Positions 1-10,369 of a stretch of 64,000 nucleotides of DNA are shown piece by piece. Made by a program: the position numbers and the translations under genes. Source of the DNA: Gymnopus androsaceus JB14 (lineage: Eukaryota; Basidiomycota; Agaricomycetes; Agaricales; Omphalotaceae). Position 1 is the first letter of the stretch. The number at the start of each line of letters is the position of its first letter. The stretch spans positions 623,257 through 687,256 of the forward strand of contig ML769384.1 in NCBI GenBank assembly GCA_009733575.1, given 5' to 3'. The notes beneath the pieces are model-generated. The model saw only the letters and a program-made list of their open reading frames with translations. It was not told the DNA's origin and ran no database searches.

Positions 1-666
1 CTCTGACACCGCATAAGAAGAAGGTGTTGGAGGAGTCGGACAATGCTGTGGACTTTCATCGACAGTATGTTCAGACGTTTGGCAGGATGAATCGGAGACA
101 GGACATTCCTCAGGTTCGTTCACTGCCTCTCGGTAGAGCTCTACGCTAATACTTTGTCAATCTAGACTATTGAAACCTCCGAGCTTTCTCCTAACGCTTC
201 AGAGACTGAAGGCGGTTCAAATTCACCCAGTAACGGCGGTGTTGAAACGCGCCGAATCTCCCTTATTTCGGTGGCGTCGTCCATTGGTCTAAACGATGCT
301 GATGCGAACGCACTAATGTCGCCTTCGACCGCCAGCTTACACAGCATCGATACACTTTTTTCCGAATCTGCTTTTGACGACACCTTCAGGGACCGTCGGC
401 GTAGAGCTGCAAAGCTGGCTCAGTTCTTTGGTGTTGGGTATCAGGATATCACTGCCTCGTTGCCTATACCGGATTATCTATCGGCCTCTGTGCAAAGCAT
501 CGCCCACAGTTCCGGTGATGCATCTTTGAATATCCAATCCGAGGTGCACGTCGACATCCGGACCAACACCAAACGCTTCTGGGGCTTTGGCGATAGTCGG
601 GGGAATCTCAAGGAGGCAGACGTGGAGGATGTTATCGGTAAATTGCGGGGACTGAAGGCTGCATGA
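1..666 (+). CDS. 3' end of an unidentified protein gene (5' end outside window)
   Basis: Two exons are visible. The first is open from the window edge and ends at a GT donor after a ...RRQDIPQ stretch near base 113. The second runs from an AG acceptor near base 165 to a TGA at 664-666. The product has a Ser/Asn-rich low-complexity part, then a compact conserved-looking segment with RRRRAAKLAQFFGVGYQDI, then an acidic-basic tail ending KLRGLKAA. The RRAAKLxxFFGVxY pattern resembles the C-terminal tail of fungal signalling or scaffold proteins, but I cannot name the family. The 5' part is missing, so the function is open. It converges on RPB8 downstream, about 440 bp away. Confidence 0.6.
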
Positions 667-1104
667 TCATTATGCACAACACTTGCTGTTTCTTCGCCGA
701 CAGCAAACTGTAACTATTTATTTTCCTGCAGCTATTTATCCTTTGCATATGCTTTGATATATCATATTTTTAATGCTTCAATCTACATATGCTCACTACA
801 ATTTTACTAGATGTACTGTAGTCTTCGACATTCTTTCAGATTATATTAGTTGTATAATACTTTGGGGTTGAAACATGTGCATATTAATAGTTAATGGACA
901 TTTGTGAAACAGCATTTGCTGTAAATACAACTTGGGCTGCAGTATCGATTCATTTCGAAGCTTTATTTACGCTCGTGAAAGACGATTCGTCTCGTTTTGT
1001 TCTTCCAATCGAAGAAAGTGTTTGATATACATACATGAAAACGCCTGTTTGCTTGCCTTGGTACCGCAAATCCCAACGTAGATCCCCTCAGCTCCAAGCA
1101 TCCC
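667..1104. other. Convergent intergenic region, no gene seen
   Basis: AT-rich sequence between two convergent stop codons. It should hold both 3' UTRs. Short open frames on the minus strand (963-1145 and 1088-1291) are read-through of the RPB8 terminal exon and intron in wrong frames. No RNA gene or repeat was recognised. Confidence 0.6.
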
Positions 1105-1738
1105 CTACTTCCGTAGCAAGAGGTATATTGAATCTCCCAAGACAATGTTGGTCATATGTCTGAACGAACCCGTTATAGACATGAGCAGGCCTCCAAAGGA
1201 AATATATGCAGTTCTGGTTAAAACGGATGAATGAGAAACACGACGTTAGCTCATAGTAATACATACACAAATTCGGAGGTTCCTCCGTCAAATTTGTAAA
1301 CCTAAAGGGCTAAGATGAGATACTGGTTTAAGACTAGTAAGAAGACATGTTTTGCTGACCTTTCCATACATAACATAGTCGTATTCCTCTTCCAGCCCTC
1401 TGCGCCCTTTTCCATCTGGCCGCCAGACATCCTTGTCCTTGTCTTCATCCTCATTTGCATCTGGATTCGTTGGGGGTGCTCCATTAACCAGTGAGGATGC
1501 TAGTGCCAGCGCAAAGCTTTCATTTGGGGCCAAAGAGAATAGTTCAATGTTGTAGTCCAAAGTAAGATCCATATCGTAGTTTTTTGAATGCGCGTAGAGT
1601 CTGGACACTGAGACGCGTCAAGATTAAGAAAAAGAGTATTTTCTGGATCGAACCTCGATCAAACTTTTTGCCATCCTTGTCGATGTCACTTATGGTGAAA
1701 ATGTCATCAAAAACGATACTGGATGAGACGGAGCTCAT
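1105..1738 (-). CDS. RPB8: DNA-directed RNA polymerases I, II and III subunit RPABC3 (Rpb8)
   Basis: RPB8 is a small OB-fold subunit shared by all three nuclear RNA polymerases. Four exons splice cleanly: 1738-1654, 1607-1360, 1301-1267 and 1213-1105, giving about 158 residues, close to the usual family length. Family hallmarks are visible in order: IVFDDIFTISDIDKDGKKFD at the N-terminus, SRLYAHSKNYDMDLTLDYN, then WRPDGKGRRGLEEEYDYVMYG, and the C-terminal ISFGGLLMSITGS block ending YLLLRK. The region before WRPDGK carries a loop rich in Asp, Glu and Lys (about residues 85-97), a place where the family varies. Intron phases restore the family sequence exactly. The start is the first ATG and gives the conserved N-terminus. 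The next gene on the other strand may start only 35 bp away. Confidence 0.95.
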
Positions 1739-1773
1739 GGCGGGAGGAAGAAAAATAATTGATTACCAAATCC

Positions 1774-2517
1774 ATGCCTTCTTTCCTTTTACGCTCACTT
1801 GCTCACACTCGAATTCGGTTTCAGAGACCAATATCTTCTTTCCTCGTGCACCAAAGCGAATCTGCGCTGCGTACGGTTCCGACCCCGCTTGTTTTTGTGT
1901 CTGCAACGCAATAGGACCAATCATCTTCCCGCCTAGGGTAAACTAAATGCGGAAAGTTGCATAAATATTCCTTCTAAACCTTTCCAGGTTTACTGTTTTG
2001 GCAAAGATGTATTCTGAGAAAGGATATACCTGCCTCGATACTGACCTTTCGCTGTCTTCCGATGCGAATTCCGCCAATATAATGCAGCGTCTAGAATCAG
2101 GTTTGTTCGTTCGCTTTTTTACGTTTTATCTGTGTTAAACCAGATTCAGAATTAAGAGATGTTGTCAGAGCATCCTTCAATCCTTTTCCGCCAGTCTTCT
2201 TCGCCCGCGGTGCCGCATGCCTCATAACTCAGACATACATTTCTTCCAATCCCGCTTCAGGGTTGGTTCTCATATCACCTCCTGCGTCGAACATTTCTCT
2301 ACCGAAATCCCATCTATTCAGTGCGCTTCCAGAGTTCAATTTTGAACCCACTTTTCCGGTTGCAGTTGTCGATACCCCAGAAGGAATGGCCAACTTGCAA
2401 GCTCAGAATAATAGACTGGCCAACGATAGTCGAGTGGATAGGATTGTTGTCAACGACGTGGAAGGCCAAGATGCATTTGTAAAGATCGAAGAGTGGATGG
2501 ACGAGATTGGAATCTAG
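1774..2517 (+). CDS. Alpha/beta-hydrolase-like protein, possibly mitochondrial, with a degenerate nucleophile elbow
   Basis: The C-terminal exon is clear: after an intron (about 2101-2143) it reads through RASFNPFPPVFFARGAACL, GLVLISPP, PVAVVDTPEG and a final IEEWMDEIGI before TAG at 2515-2517. This order (beta strand, helix after a turn, LVLISPP strand, later PVxVVxTxEG strand, C-terminal helix) resembles small fungal alpha/beta hydrolases. The position where a GxSxG elbow would sit reads ARGAAC, so the usual catalytic Ser is not there. An upstream exon from ATG 1774 encodes an Arg/Ser-rich amphipathic start like a mitochondrial presequence. Joining it to the exon with LAKMYSEKGYTCLD needs an intron of about 110 nt whose donor I cannot fix. 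A shorter product could start at ATG 2007. The role is inferred only from fold resemblance. Confidence 0.55.
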
Positions 2518-2740
2518 TTCACGGTGATGATTAAATCTACACTTTTTCATGTACAATGGACCTATAAGCTCCAGCAATCCACAAGAATGGCCAGTAATTT
2601 GCTTAGGAAGGACATTTATGAGGGAAGCTTAGTCGCGTTGAAGTCACGTAGACGCGTGAAGCGCCTCGGTACTTGCCGTAAACCACTTTGCCTTATTCAA
2701 TCGTGCCACTGGTTCACGACTCTTGCCTCTCATCTTCAAG

Positions 2741-5333
2741 ATGAAAGCTGTTATAACGACCACGCTCAATATCACCCGTTCTACTCCTCAAGGTGCTATC
2801 CAAAGCACAATTTACGCAGATTTGCCACTCGATACACCTTTCGAAAATTTGGTGGATATCATCCAGCCTCTCGTCAACCCCGATTTTCCTGCTAGTACGT
2901 CCAATATATGTCCTATATATACATTACTTATTCGATCTGACCACTGTGACTTTTAGGAAACTATATCATTAATCCTGCAAGTAGAATTGTGCTCAAGGTC
3001 ACGACGGGACCTTCGACCTATGATCCCTCTTCTCCTGGAGGTCTACAAATCAATTTGTTAGATATCATAACTTGACATCATACTTAGAATACACGAAACT
3101 AATGATCTTTTTCCGTGTAGAAATGACCCTCTTGCGCAGTACTACAAGGATTACCGACGCTACCATGGTCTTTCGCCAGTCGCTTCGTCCAGCGAGTCAA
3201 TCGTGAGCAAGAAAGGCGACGAGACTGCCGTCACCGTTGGACGAGCCCGATTTCAGTTCAACCGTACTCTTCGTGTGCCAGACGATGCCACCAAATACGC
3301 CTTGCCTCCAGTATGTTGCACTTTTGCATTTGCGATGACTTGAATTGAAGTGCGAGCAGGGTCTCGGTACATTCCCCATCGTGAAGGCCCAAGATCACCT
3401 TTCCTCTCTTCCTGATTATATGAAGAAGCGGGGTGGCTACATAATGGTAATCCCTGCTTCCTTTGACAGTAAAACGCCTCTCAACTATCCATCTAGCCAT
3501 TGTTCCAGCGCGAAGCACTCTGGATCAGTATTAGCGGGGGTACGTCGTGTTCCCATTGCGGTAGTTCTCTGAGCCTGAATACTATTCCCTAACAGGAGAA
3601 TGCGCAATTAAGATATCCATTGGGGGTATCAATGCGATTACTGGCGGAAAGCAAAACACGGAGCCACTGGTAGGAGTACAAGACTATATGGTTGGTTGGC
3701 GCCAACCTTGGCTCGACGGCATTGCGACAGAACCAGGCGTGGTTCGTCAAGTATGTTACTTTTGCATTCTTCAATCCATACCGCTTCTTATGATCATTCC
3801 AACTATATATATATAGTTTGTAGCAATGAAGCTTGGGCACGGATACAGTGTAGAGGAGCAGCTATCCAATACCACCAGCGGAGGGATCCAGATCGATGTC
3901 TTCCCCTCTCTAATTGGAACTGTTACCTTTGCTCATGGTCATCGCGCATGGTTGTCTTTGGATAAGACACCTTTCCAGCTTGATATCAAGCCCAATGAGA
4001 AGATTTCAATGGGGCCGACGTACGTTTGTTCTAATTTATACAACATCCAAGTAAGATAAATACTCGCATTTTCAATTCTCTATTTAGGCGGTTCTCCCTC
4101 AAGACGCTTCGTCAAATCGCACAATACGCAACAATGGACCCGGTTCTTAATGTGTGGTACCATGATGGAACCAAGGAAAGCCTCCAACATCCTTCAAGAC
4201 CTTGCCAAACTGTTTTTATAAAGACATTGACTGGAAAGACTATTTCTTTGAAGGTAAATGACAGTGATATGATCGACTCTATCAAGCCGAAGGTTCAAGA
4301 TATGGAAGGTATTCCTGTCGACCAACAGAGGTTTATATATGCAGGAATGCAGCTGGTAAATGGCAGGACTATCTCCGGTAAAAGTTTAGAACTTTGCTCT
4401 TGGTGAATACGAAGTGATATTGTTACCAATTTCAGATCACAGAATCTCGCATCAGTCTACTATTCATCTTGTTCTCAGGCTGCGTGGAGGAGGTCAGCCG
4501 ATTTTCATTTCCGAGAATAAGCTGATGTTCACTCTTTTTTTGCAGGTTGTGTGGAAGAGCGGATGGGCATCGCGGCGGGAGGGAAAATCAAACAAAAAGT
4601 TTACAAGGATGTCCAGTCACCTTGTATCTACGATGAAGATGCGGTGTCTCGCGTTTATATTCATACTGTCTCGACAGCAGCATGGGAAGTAAGTCGTCTC
4701 TAGTACTTTGTTAGACTTTCTGCTCTGACGATTTCCTCTCAGATGATTACTGGCGTGGTTTGTCCGTTGACACCGATCACACCTTCGCGCAAGTTCTACA
4801 TTTTTTCTTCTGGCGTTATCTGTACTTACGTGTACACCATCTACTTCTAGTCTACAAGGCCTGTGATTATCCGTGGTTTGCTCTATACGACGAGCATCTC
4901 CCTACGATTCAACCGACTGGTATCTTCAATAAAGTTCAGTCCATCACGCAGCTCGATAACTCTGCTCCTCCTCCCATACCAAACCTTGATCGACCCCGAG
5001 GAGCCATCCAATTGTCCACAACACCCGCAACGCAAATCGACATGTGTCTGTCGACCATGCAGCCATACAGCCTGCACCGAATGCCTTGGCGAAGGAATTA
5101 TGGCAGGCGGCAAGTGTGTGGTTTGCCAGAAGAAAGTCGACAAGTATGTTGGCTTTCAGTACCCGGTATTTTCGACGGGAGTTGGAAGTGAGGGTGATAA
5201 GTGGTGGGAGTCCGAGAATGAGATTCAGGGGGAGAAGGCAGAAAGTGAGAAGGTTGTTACCATGATTCTTGACGAGGATCGAGTTAGTGGGCTTCATGGT
5301 GTCTTGGGCAGCGCTCCTCCGCCGTACAGGTGA
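2741..5333 (+). CDS. Ubiquitin-like/RING-type fusion protein (Agaricomycete family)
   Basis: A multi-exon gene. The N-terminal ~250 residues form a uniform domain with [35 protein letters not shown], and [15 protein letters not shown] followed by [11 protein letters not shown]. Next comes a ubiquitin-like domain starting [18 protein letters not shown] and, across an intron, ending LVLRLRGG, the full ubiquitin-fold length. A linker with [13 protein letters not shown] leads to a C-terminal Cys/His-rich RING-like module (CPQHP, CVC, CSH, CTEC, CVVC at about 5010-5135). Ub-like plus RING implies an E3-type ubiquitylation role, but the N-terminal domain has no function I can assign. The linker frame and the RING frame differ by one base near 4985; no convincing intron reconciles them except a weak GT-AG pair (4934-5000) that would delete the linker end. 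ATG 2741 gives the conserved N-terminus. Confidence 0.75.
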
Positions 5334-5448
5334 ATTGACACTTTGTTTTGGACTCTGCATCAAGTTGTACAATCTCTTTTTTGGCGTACAGTAGAACAGC
5401 ATTTATACTGTATAGTACCGTCCAGTCGCGTACAAGTCACTTTGCACA

Positions 5449-5682
5449 TCAATCGCGGTAGAGTAGACTATGTATATTTGCATCATTGAGAACTCGTTTT
5501 TGTGCTCTCAACTCTAGAGCTTCAAGCTCGTTTGTCCCAATACGTCGGATGAGAACTCCAACGTTCTCGTGTAAGCGCGCCGCAACCCTTACTCGCCGCC
5601 AGAGTCTAACAGGCATGTAAAAGTCAGAATTTGCTGGTTCCTCTGATAACGGGAGTCGAATGGACCTTGCTTCGCAGGACAT
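5449..5682 (-). CDS. Possible small gene of 77 codons, unidentified
   Basis: An ATG-to-TAA frame lies between the ends of the RING gene and MMM1. The product is basic, with a predicted helical stretch (RLWRRVRVAARLHENVGVLI followed by RRIGTNELEALELRAQKR). Composition is plausible for a real small protein, and no longer gene competes on either strand. I recognise no family, and no intron or promoter supports it. It could equally be chance coding potential in 3' sequence. Confidence 0.3.
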   Translation of the reverse strand: MSCEARSIRLPLSEEPANSDFYMPVRLWRRVRVAARLHENVGVLIRRIGTNELEALELRAQKRVLNDANIHSLLYRD

Positions 5683-5764
5683 TGAATCTAGTCCCGCAGT
5701 GGTAGATTTTGTTCGAGTGTCTATTAGAATTAGATATACATTTATACACGTACAACTTGGACCA

Positions 5765-6857
5765 TTACGGCGATGCAGCTAAAGCAGCTTCCGCCATTTC
5801 TTTTTTCACCTCTTTTTTCACTTCGGCTACAGTTGCAAGCCCGGGCAGGACAACTTTCCAAATACCCTTGGCTGCAAGCACGCGATGTACTTGATGTTGT
5901 ATCAGGTCGTGTAATTTGGGAACATTGGCAAGCTTTGCTCGGCTGCCCATTAAAGACATTGTTGTGAGGTCTAAAGTGAACGTTGGAGATATAGAGAATG
6001 TTAATGTGGGTGCCGGAGATGCAAGTAGTGGAGGTGCTATTGTTATCTGCGAAAGATGAGTGACAGAACGCGTTATAGTTTCGATACTTACAGAAGATTT
6101 GAACAGTGATAATGAGATGGTAAGTGACACGGGAAGCCGAGCAAAGAGCGGCATGGGATAGTTGAATAAATATGAAGTAGAGAGCGAGACAGAGACAGAG
6201 TCCACATAGTCCACATCGAATTCGATCTCCTAGAACGTGGTTTAAAAGGAGAAATCTAATGGGGAAATCTGACGCTCACTGGTGGATTTGAAGGAGAAGA
6301 AGGTTGTACGCGACGTCCATTGGAAAGATGTGGCGCTGAGCATCCTAGATCTACAGAGTGAACAACAATATGATCCTAGAAAACCATTAGCCTTTGATTT
6401 GAGCAATGTACATTGGCTCACAAGGAAGCTAGCAGGCCGTATTTTATTCGCATAGTCTTCGACTCTTTTCCGAGCAACTTCGTCTCCTTCTAAACCAGGA
6501 AGATCGTCGCGAAGTTTGGACCTATAAGTTGCAACAATCTACGCAAGGGTTCAGTAATGTGCGGAGATAAAGACAAGAGGAACGCACTTGGTGTAAGAGC
6601 AAGTTTAGCCATTCCGATGACTCCTTCTCGTCCTGGAGCTCGTTTTCGTTGGTAGCTTGATAATTAAGCTTCTGAGAGCGCATTATAGAGTTACTGTTGA
6701 AGCGCGGATGATATGAAGTCGTCTCGAATGGGTATTTCGTGGAATCGAGGAATAGATATTTGAGAATGAAAACCAACAGTGCCAGGATAGATAGCTGCCC
6801 AAGAATCAAGCCTTGGGTAAACGTTGGGGTCAAAGAAAAGACATAGTTGGCCCCCAT
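5765..6857 (-). CDS. MMM1: Maintenance of mitochondrial morphology protein 1 (ERMES ER subunit)
   Basis: MMM1 is the ER-membrane anchor of the ERMES complex that tethers ER to mitochondria and moves phospholipids. Five exons splice in frame. The N-terminus has YVFSLTPTFTQGLILGQLS and then a hydrophobic segment (ALLVFILKYLFL), the single transmembrane anchor placed as in the family. The SMP lipid-binding domain follows: EWLNLLLHQIVATYRSKL, DLPGLEGDEVARKRVEDYAN, the VHSVDLG strand, EIEFDVDYVDSVSVS, LFNYPMPLFARLPVSLTISL, and SLMGSRAKLANVPKLHDLI with WKVVLPGL near the end. An Ala/Lys-rich tail closes the protein. I chose the ATG at 6857 because MGANYVFSLTPTF matches the family start; an in-frame ATG at 6953 would add 32 unrelated residues. 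Confidence 0.95.
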
Positions 6858-7000
6858 TGTGGGGGAAAGTGATGCTCGAGAATAACTTGAGCCTCGTAGC
6901 AGCTCGTAGCAGAGTGCAATGTGATTTTTGATTTGCCGGCCGGAAGGCGTCATTGATCAGCGTCTAAAAAAGTTGGCGTCTGAAAAACCCAGCTTTGGCC

Positions 7001-8541
7001 ATGTTAACAGCTCTATGCGTATGGCCCTCCGCGCCACTCACTGATTCGCTAGTTCGAAAAGCACTGGAATCTACAAGTATTCCGGTGGAAATAGTATCGT
7101 CGATCCCTGAATCGTCAGGAAATTCCCCACTTCTACAGTGGGCATCCTATGATGAAATCGAACACGAGTTCTCGATGAATAATTCTGTTCTTCAATCTTC
7201 GTATATCATTCGAAAATGTTTGATTAGGAAGCACTTTCTCTCTCGGTGTATCTTTTCGTACCTGACCAAACATCCCGAATCGGTCCTCAAATTCGCCTGG
7301 CCTCGGACCTATGAAATCGAGATTTCTTTCGCTGATGAGCTCGACGAACTCTTTGCAGACGAGCTCTGGGAACTAGGAGAACAACTTGAAGCTGCCCAGA
7401 AATGGTGGATACTGAAACCGTAAGTGTCGTACAAATAGCTCGTCGCGTGAGCTCGTTCATTCTTACTTGTAACTTTCGTGACAGGGGAATGGCCGATCGA
7501 GGAAATGGAATACGGATCTTCAACGATCGAAAGACGCTGGAAAAAATTCTAGAGGAATTTGAAGAAGAGGAATCGGACGATGATCAAGCCACCGACAACG
7601 ACGAAGCGAACACGGCGGTTGTGATCTCTCAACTACGCCATTTTGTCATACAGGTGAATAAAATTTAGTCTTGAATACAAAGTAGTAGCTCAAGTGTTCA
7701 GGAATATGTCTTGAATCCAATACTATTTGACCCCAGGGAGGTTCCGATTGGGTCCAACACCGTAAAACCATCTGTGCTTCAAGGTCACAAAGTTGGTTTC
7801 GTTTACAAATGATAATCTTTTTGCTGACTTTTTGCTAGTTCCATCTACGAGTCTACTGCGTTTCATCCGGCGCACTCACGTTATATCTATACAATCGCGT
7901 TCTAGCTCTATTCTCCTCACTGCCGTACCATACTCCTGTTTCCCAAGAAAACAAGCTAGATCTTACACCACATCTCACCAATACATCGTTACAGACTCAT
8001 CGTGGAGAGGAGGGTGTACGACTCCTCGATGAACTCGTTGGATGTCGTATATTCTCTATTCCGGGCTCAGCGGAGCAAGAAAATAGTACCTTGACTTCCA
8101 AAGATGTGTCAGATATCATCCACCAGATAGCCCTCGTGCTCGCGGACACTTTCAAGGCTGCCTTGGAAAATCCTATCAATTTCCAGGTCAGTATCAATAA
8201 AATCGAATCGACCAATGCATTTGTTCTAAAAACAACTCTAACTTCCCTAGGCACTGCCAAATGCCTTTGAATTATTCGGGGTGGATTTTCTCGTTGCTAG
8301 TAGTGGTGTGGGCTTTCAGGTCAAGCTACTAGAGATCAATGCAGAACCTGCGATAGAGCTAACCGGTCCAAGGTTAGCTTGGATACTGGAAGAGCTTTTT
8401 GTAGATATCGGGAAGGTTTGTGTAGAGCCATTTTTCAATGGTAGCAGTACTGCGTCACAAAATGACTCTCACTGGCCGGTGGGCGAAACTCGTCGAAATT
8501 TGGTTAAATGTCTAGACACTGAAGTGCGAAGGCGGATCTAG
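7001..8541 (+). CDS. Tubulin-tyrosine ligase (TTL)-family ATP-grasp protein, Pby1-like
   Basis: Five exons (7001-7419, 7485-7653, 7702-7791, 7839-8186, 8251-8541) give about 438 residues. TTL-family landmarks are in order: KWWILKPGMADRGNGI (nucleotide-binding loop), FVIQEYVLNPILFDPREVP, GHKFHLRVYCV, DLTPHLTNTSLQT, and near the C-terminus ELFGVDFLV and VKLLEINAEPAIELTGPRL, which carries the metal-binding Glu and Asn. These proteins ligate amino acids to protein tails using ATP. In yeast the related domain is the C-terminal half of Pby1; here it stands alone. An acidic loop (EEFEEEESDDDQATDNDE) interrupts the domain after the ATP loop. The true substrate is unknown. The start is the first ATG, 143 bp from the divergent MMM1 start. 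Confidence 0.88.
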
Positions 8542-8613
8542 ACGTAAATAGATTGTGGTAAGGATATTTCATACGCTTGACGAATAGAGCATTGACGTTC
8601 CTACAAGTTTATA

Positions 8614-8838
8614 TTAGCTTTGATCTTGGGACGTTCTCGCCTGGTTATTCAAGGGCCCATTTTCATGATTCACAAAATCGTACCATTCACGAGTAAAAGC
8701 TTTGACATCACCTGCTGAATACAAACCCACCCTTATTGTTCTATACCAGCACCATTTCCTGATGTGGCCCACGACGTTTTTCAAAGGGTCATTGTTCGTA
8801 TAATCAGGATGGTCCAAGTCGACAGCGAAAATGCAATA
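8614..8838 (-). pseudogene. Open-frame fragment cut by a transposable element
   Basis: A minus-strand frame of about 75 codons ends at 8614 and reads with non-random composition (VDLDHPDYTNNDPL, RKWCWYRTIRVGL, REWYDFVNHENGPL). The only in-frame ATG lies inside the adjacent inverted-repeat element at 8839-8983, so the natural 5' part seems to have been displaced by that insertion. No family recognised. It may be a remnant of a small gene or a chance frame. Confidence 0.3.
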
Positions 8839-8983
8839 CACAGGAAGCAAGTTACCGTAAGTTCGCCGGCTTACCGTGAACTTACTATAAACTAACGCCG
8901 GCCATAACGTAATTTCACCGTCTTAGCGCTTGTTTATCGTAATTCACCGCAAGTCCGGCGGCTTACGTAGCTTGCTTCCTGTG
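8839..8983. mobile_element. MITE-like element, copy 1
   Basis: A 145-bp non-coding element that begins CACAGGAAGCAAG and ends with the inverted form CTTGCTTCCTGTG. The flanks are ATA on both sides (8836-8838 and 8984-8986), a candidate 3-bp target-site duplication. The interior is a mosaic of short subrepeats built on TTACCGTGAAC and CGGCTTACG. Copy 2 at 9265-9406 is nearly identical in reverse orientation. A 3-bp duplication with ends starting CAC fits CACTA/EnSpm-like or PIF/Harbinger-like MITEs; I cannot choose between them. Confidence 0.85.
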
Positions 8984-9073
8984 ATATAAAGGCTGCCAGG
9001 TTTTGTCGAGCAACCTTGTCCTCCGAGTCCCTTGCCCGCCACTCCAGAGCATATCCGTCATTTAATCTCGGAG

Positions 9074-9939
9074 ATGCCTTTACCTCGTTCAGGAACACTG
9101 GTCTCGCTCTCGCCATATGATTACAATCGAGCGTCAGTGGCAAGCTTCAGCTCTGATACGAACGAGAGCGAAGATGGGGTGTGTGGCGTTTTTATCAAGG
9201 GGGACGCTTTACTGTCTCCAACCAAGGTGAAAACTTGGTTCAGTTTCTTATGACGATTAGTTTACACAGGAAGCAAGCTACCGTAAGCCGCCGACTTGCG
9301 GTGAAATTACGATAAACAAGCGCTAAGACGGTGAAATTACGTTATGCGGCGTTAGTTTATAGTAAGTTCACGGTAAGCCGCGAACTTACGTAACTTGCTT
9401 CCTGTGTTACCCTCTAAGTAATAGTATCCCACTGCGCCACATTCAGAGTCAGCGTCTAGCTCGAAAGTGGCCGAGTTGGCTGAAAGAAAGCAGCGTCCAA
9501 TTCCAAGCCACGACTTTGAGCCTAGATTAAATCAGTCATCAGATATACCCGGGGCTTTTGTCGAAGGGAAAGACTTCCTGTCTCCAACACAGGTAATGTC
9601 TTTTCAATTTTTTTTACAATGGTTGCTCAGCCCCTATAGTTTCATCCCGCAATGCACTCGCACTCAGAGTCTGAGACTGGTTCTATGGCTCCATTGGACG
9701 CGGTGTCTGCTGGCATCACAGAAAGAAAGTGGCAATGCACAGTTCCAGGCTGCAACTTTGAGGCTGCAATACGCAGATCACCATCACCAACTCCTACTCT
9801 TCTAGTGGTCGAGGAAATTACAGATCCTAAGGAGATTCATGAATGCTTAATGGAGCAAGGGATTAGCGTACGCGACTATGGCTTTAATCCTGTCAATACA
9901 GGTGGCCCCATATATCGTGCTCGAAAACGAAAATGTTGA
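9074..9939 (+). CDS. Small unidentified gene with duplicated exons, invaded by a MITE
   Basis: Three blocks read as exons in phase. Exon A (from ATG 9074 to about 9226) ends GVFIKGDALLSPTK before GT. Exon B (about 9447-9593) ends GAFVEGKDFLSPTQ before GT. Exon C (about 9678-9939) begins with a Ser/Glu-rich segment related to exon B (ITERKWQC against LAERKQRP), then has CTVPGCNFEAA, a CxxxxC half of a zinc-finger-like motif, and ends YRARKRKC. Exons A and B share GxFxxGxxxLSPT, so the gene probably grew by exon duplication. MITE copy 2 lies inside the intron between A and B, and copy 1 lies 91 bp upstream of the ATG. Exon calls are tentative; the function is unknown. Confidence 0.4.
9265..9406. 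mobile_element. MITE-like element, copy 2 (inverted relative to copy 1)
   Basis: A 142-bp element that is the reverse complement of the 8839-8983 copy with a few substitutions and small indels. It has the same CACAGGAAGC...GCTTCCTGTG ends and is flanked by TTA on both sides (9262-9264 and 9407-9409), a candidate target-site duplication. The differing duplications of the two copies indicate two separate insertions rather than an inversion of one. Confidence 0.85.
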
Positions 9940-10115
9940 CGTAGAATCCACGAGTAATGGTAGAATTTTAAGAAAGACAAACCAAAGCAACTTTGTGGTG
10001 TCGCGTTATTTTTCTCGGCGTTTAAACCAGCCTCGTGCATTTCTCGGCGTCCTGCGCATTTCCATCCTGAGGTTTACTATACTTATCTGCGTACGATACG
10101 AAGTGGTGTTACATA
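9912..10115 (+). repeat. Duplicated segment D, copy 1
   Basis: From TATATCGTGCTCGAAAACG through the AAATGTTGACGTAGAATCC and TTCTCGGCGTCCTGCGCATT blocks to GTGGTGTTACAT, this segment is matched by a diverged copy at about 17165-17380, with small indels. It includes the last codons of the exon-duplicated gene and its downstream sequence, so the second copy is a gene-end remnant. Confidence 0.7.
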
Positions 10116-10369
10116 TTCCAACCGAGGAATTTTTTTCTTTTCAAGCGAATCTAATGTCTAATCAGTATACAACCCGTGGACCGGAAGACATTGTAGGTGC
10201 TCCGGCAAGAAAGCAGACATTTGGTGGCGGGATGCAATGAATAAATTTCAGATCCACTGGGCTCAGATTACAAGTCTTCTCGGCGATGTTGCGATTTTCC
10301 TTTGAAGATCTAGAGTTTGGATCGAGATAAATAATTCGATCTTGGTTTAGAGTCTAGACATACATAATG
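9940..10369. other. Intergenic, contains the tail of segment D only
   Basis: Apart from the duplicated segment D no gene, RNA or regulatory motif was recognised. A plus-strand open frame at 9878-10240 lacks any family features and overlaps the repeat. Confidence 0.4.

Noticed and set aside
1584..1946. Plus-strand frame antisense to the RPB8 5' exons
   Set aside because: It overlaps a certain gene on the other strand and shows no family features.
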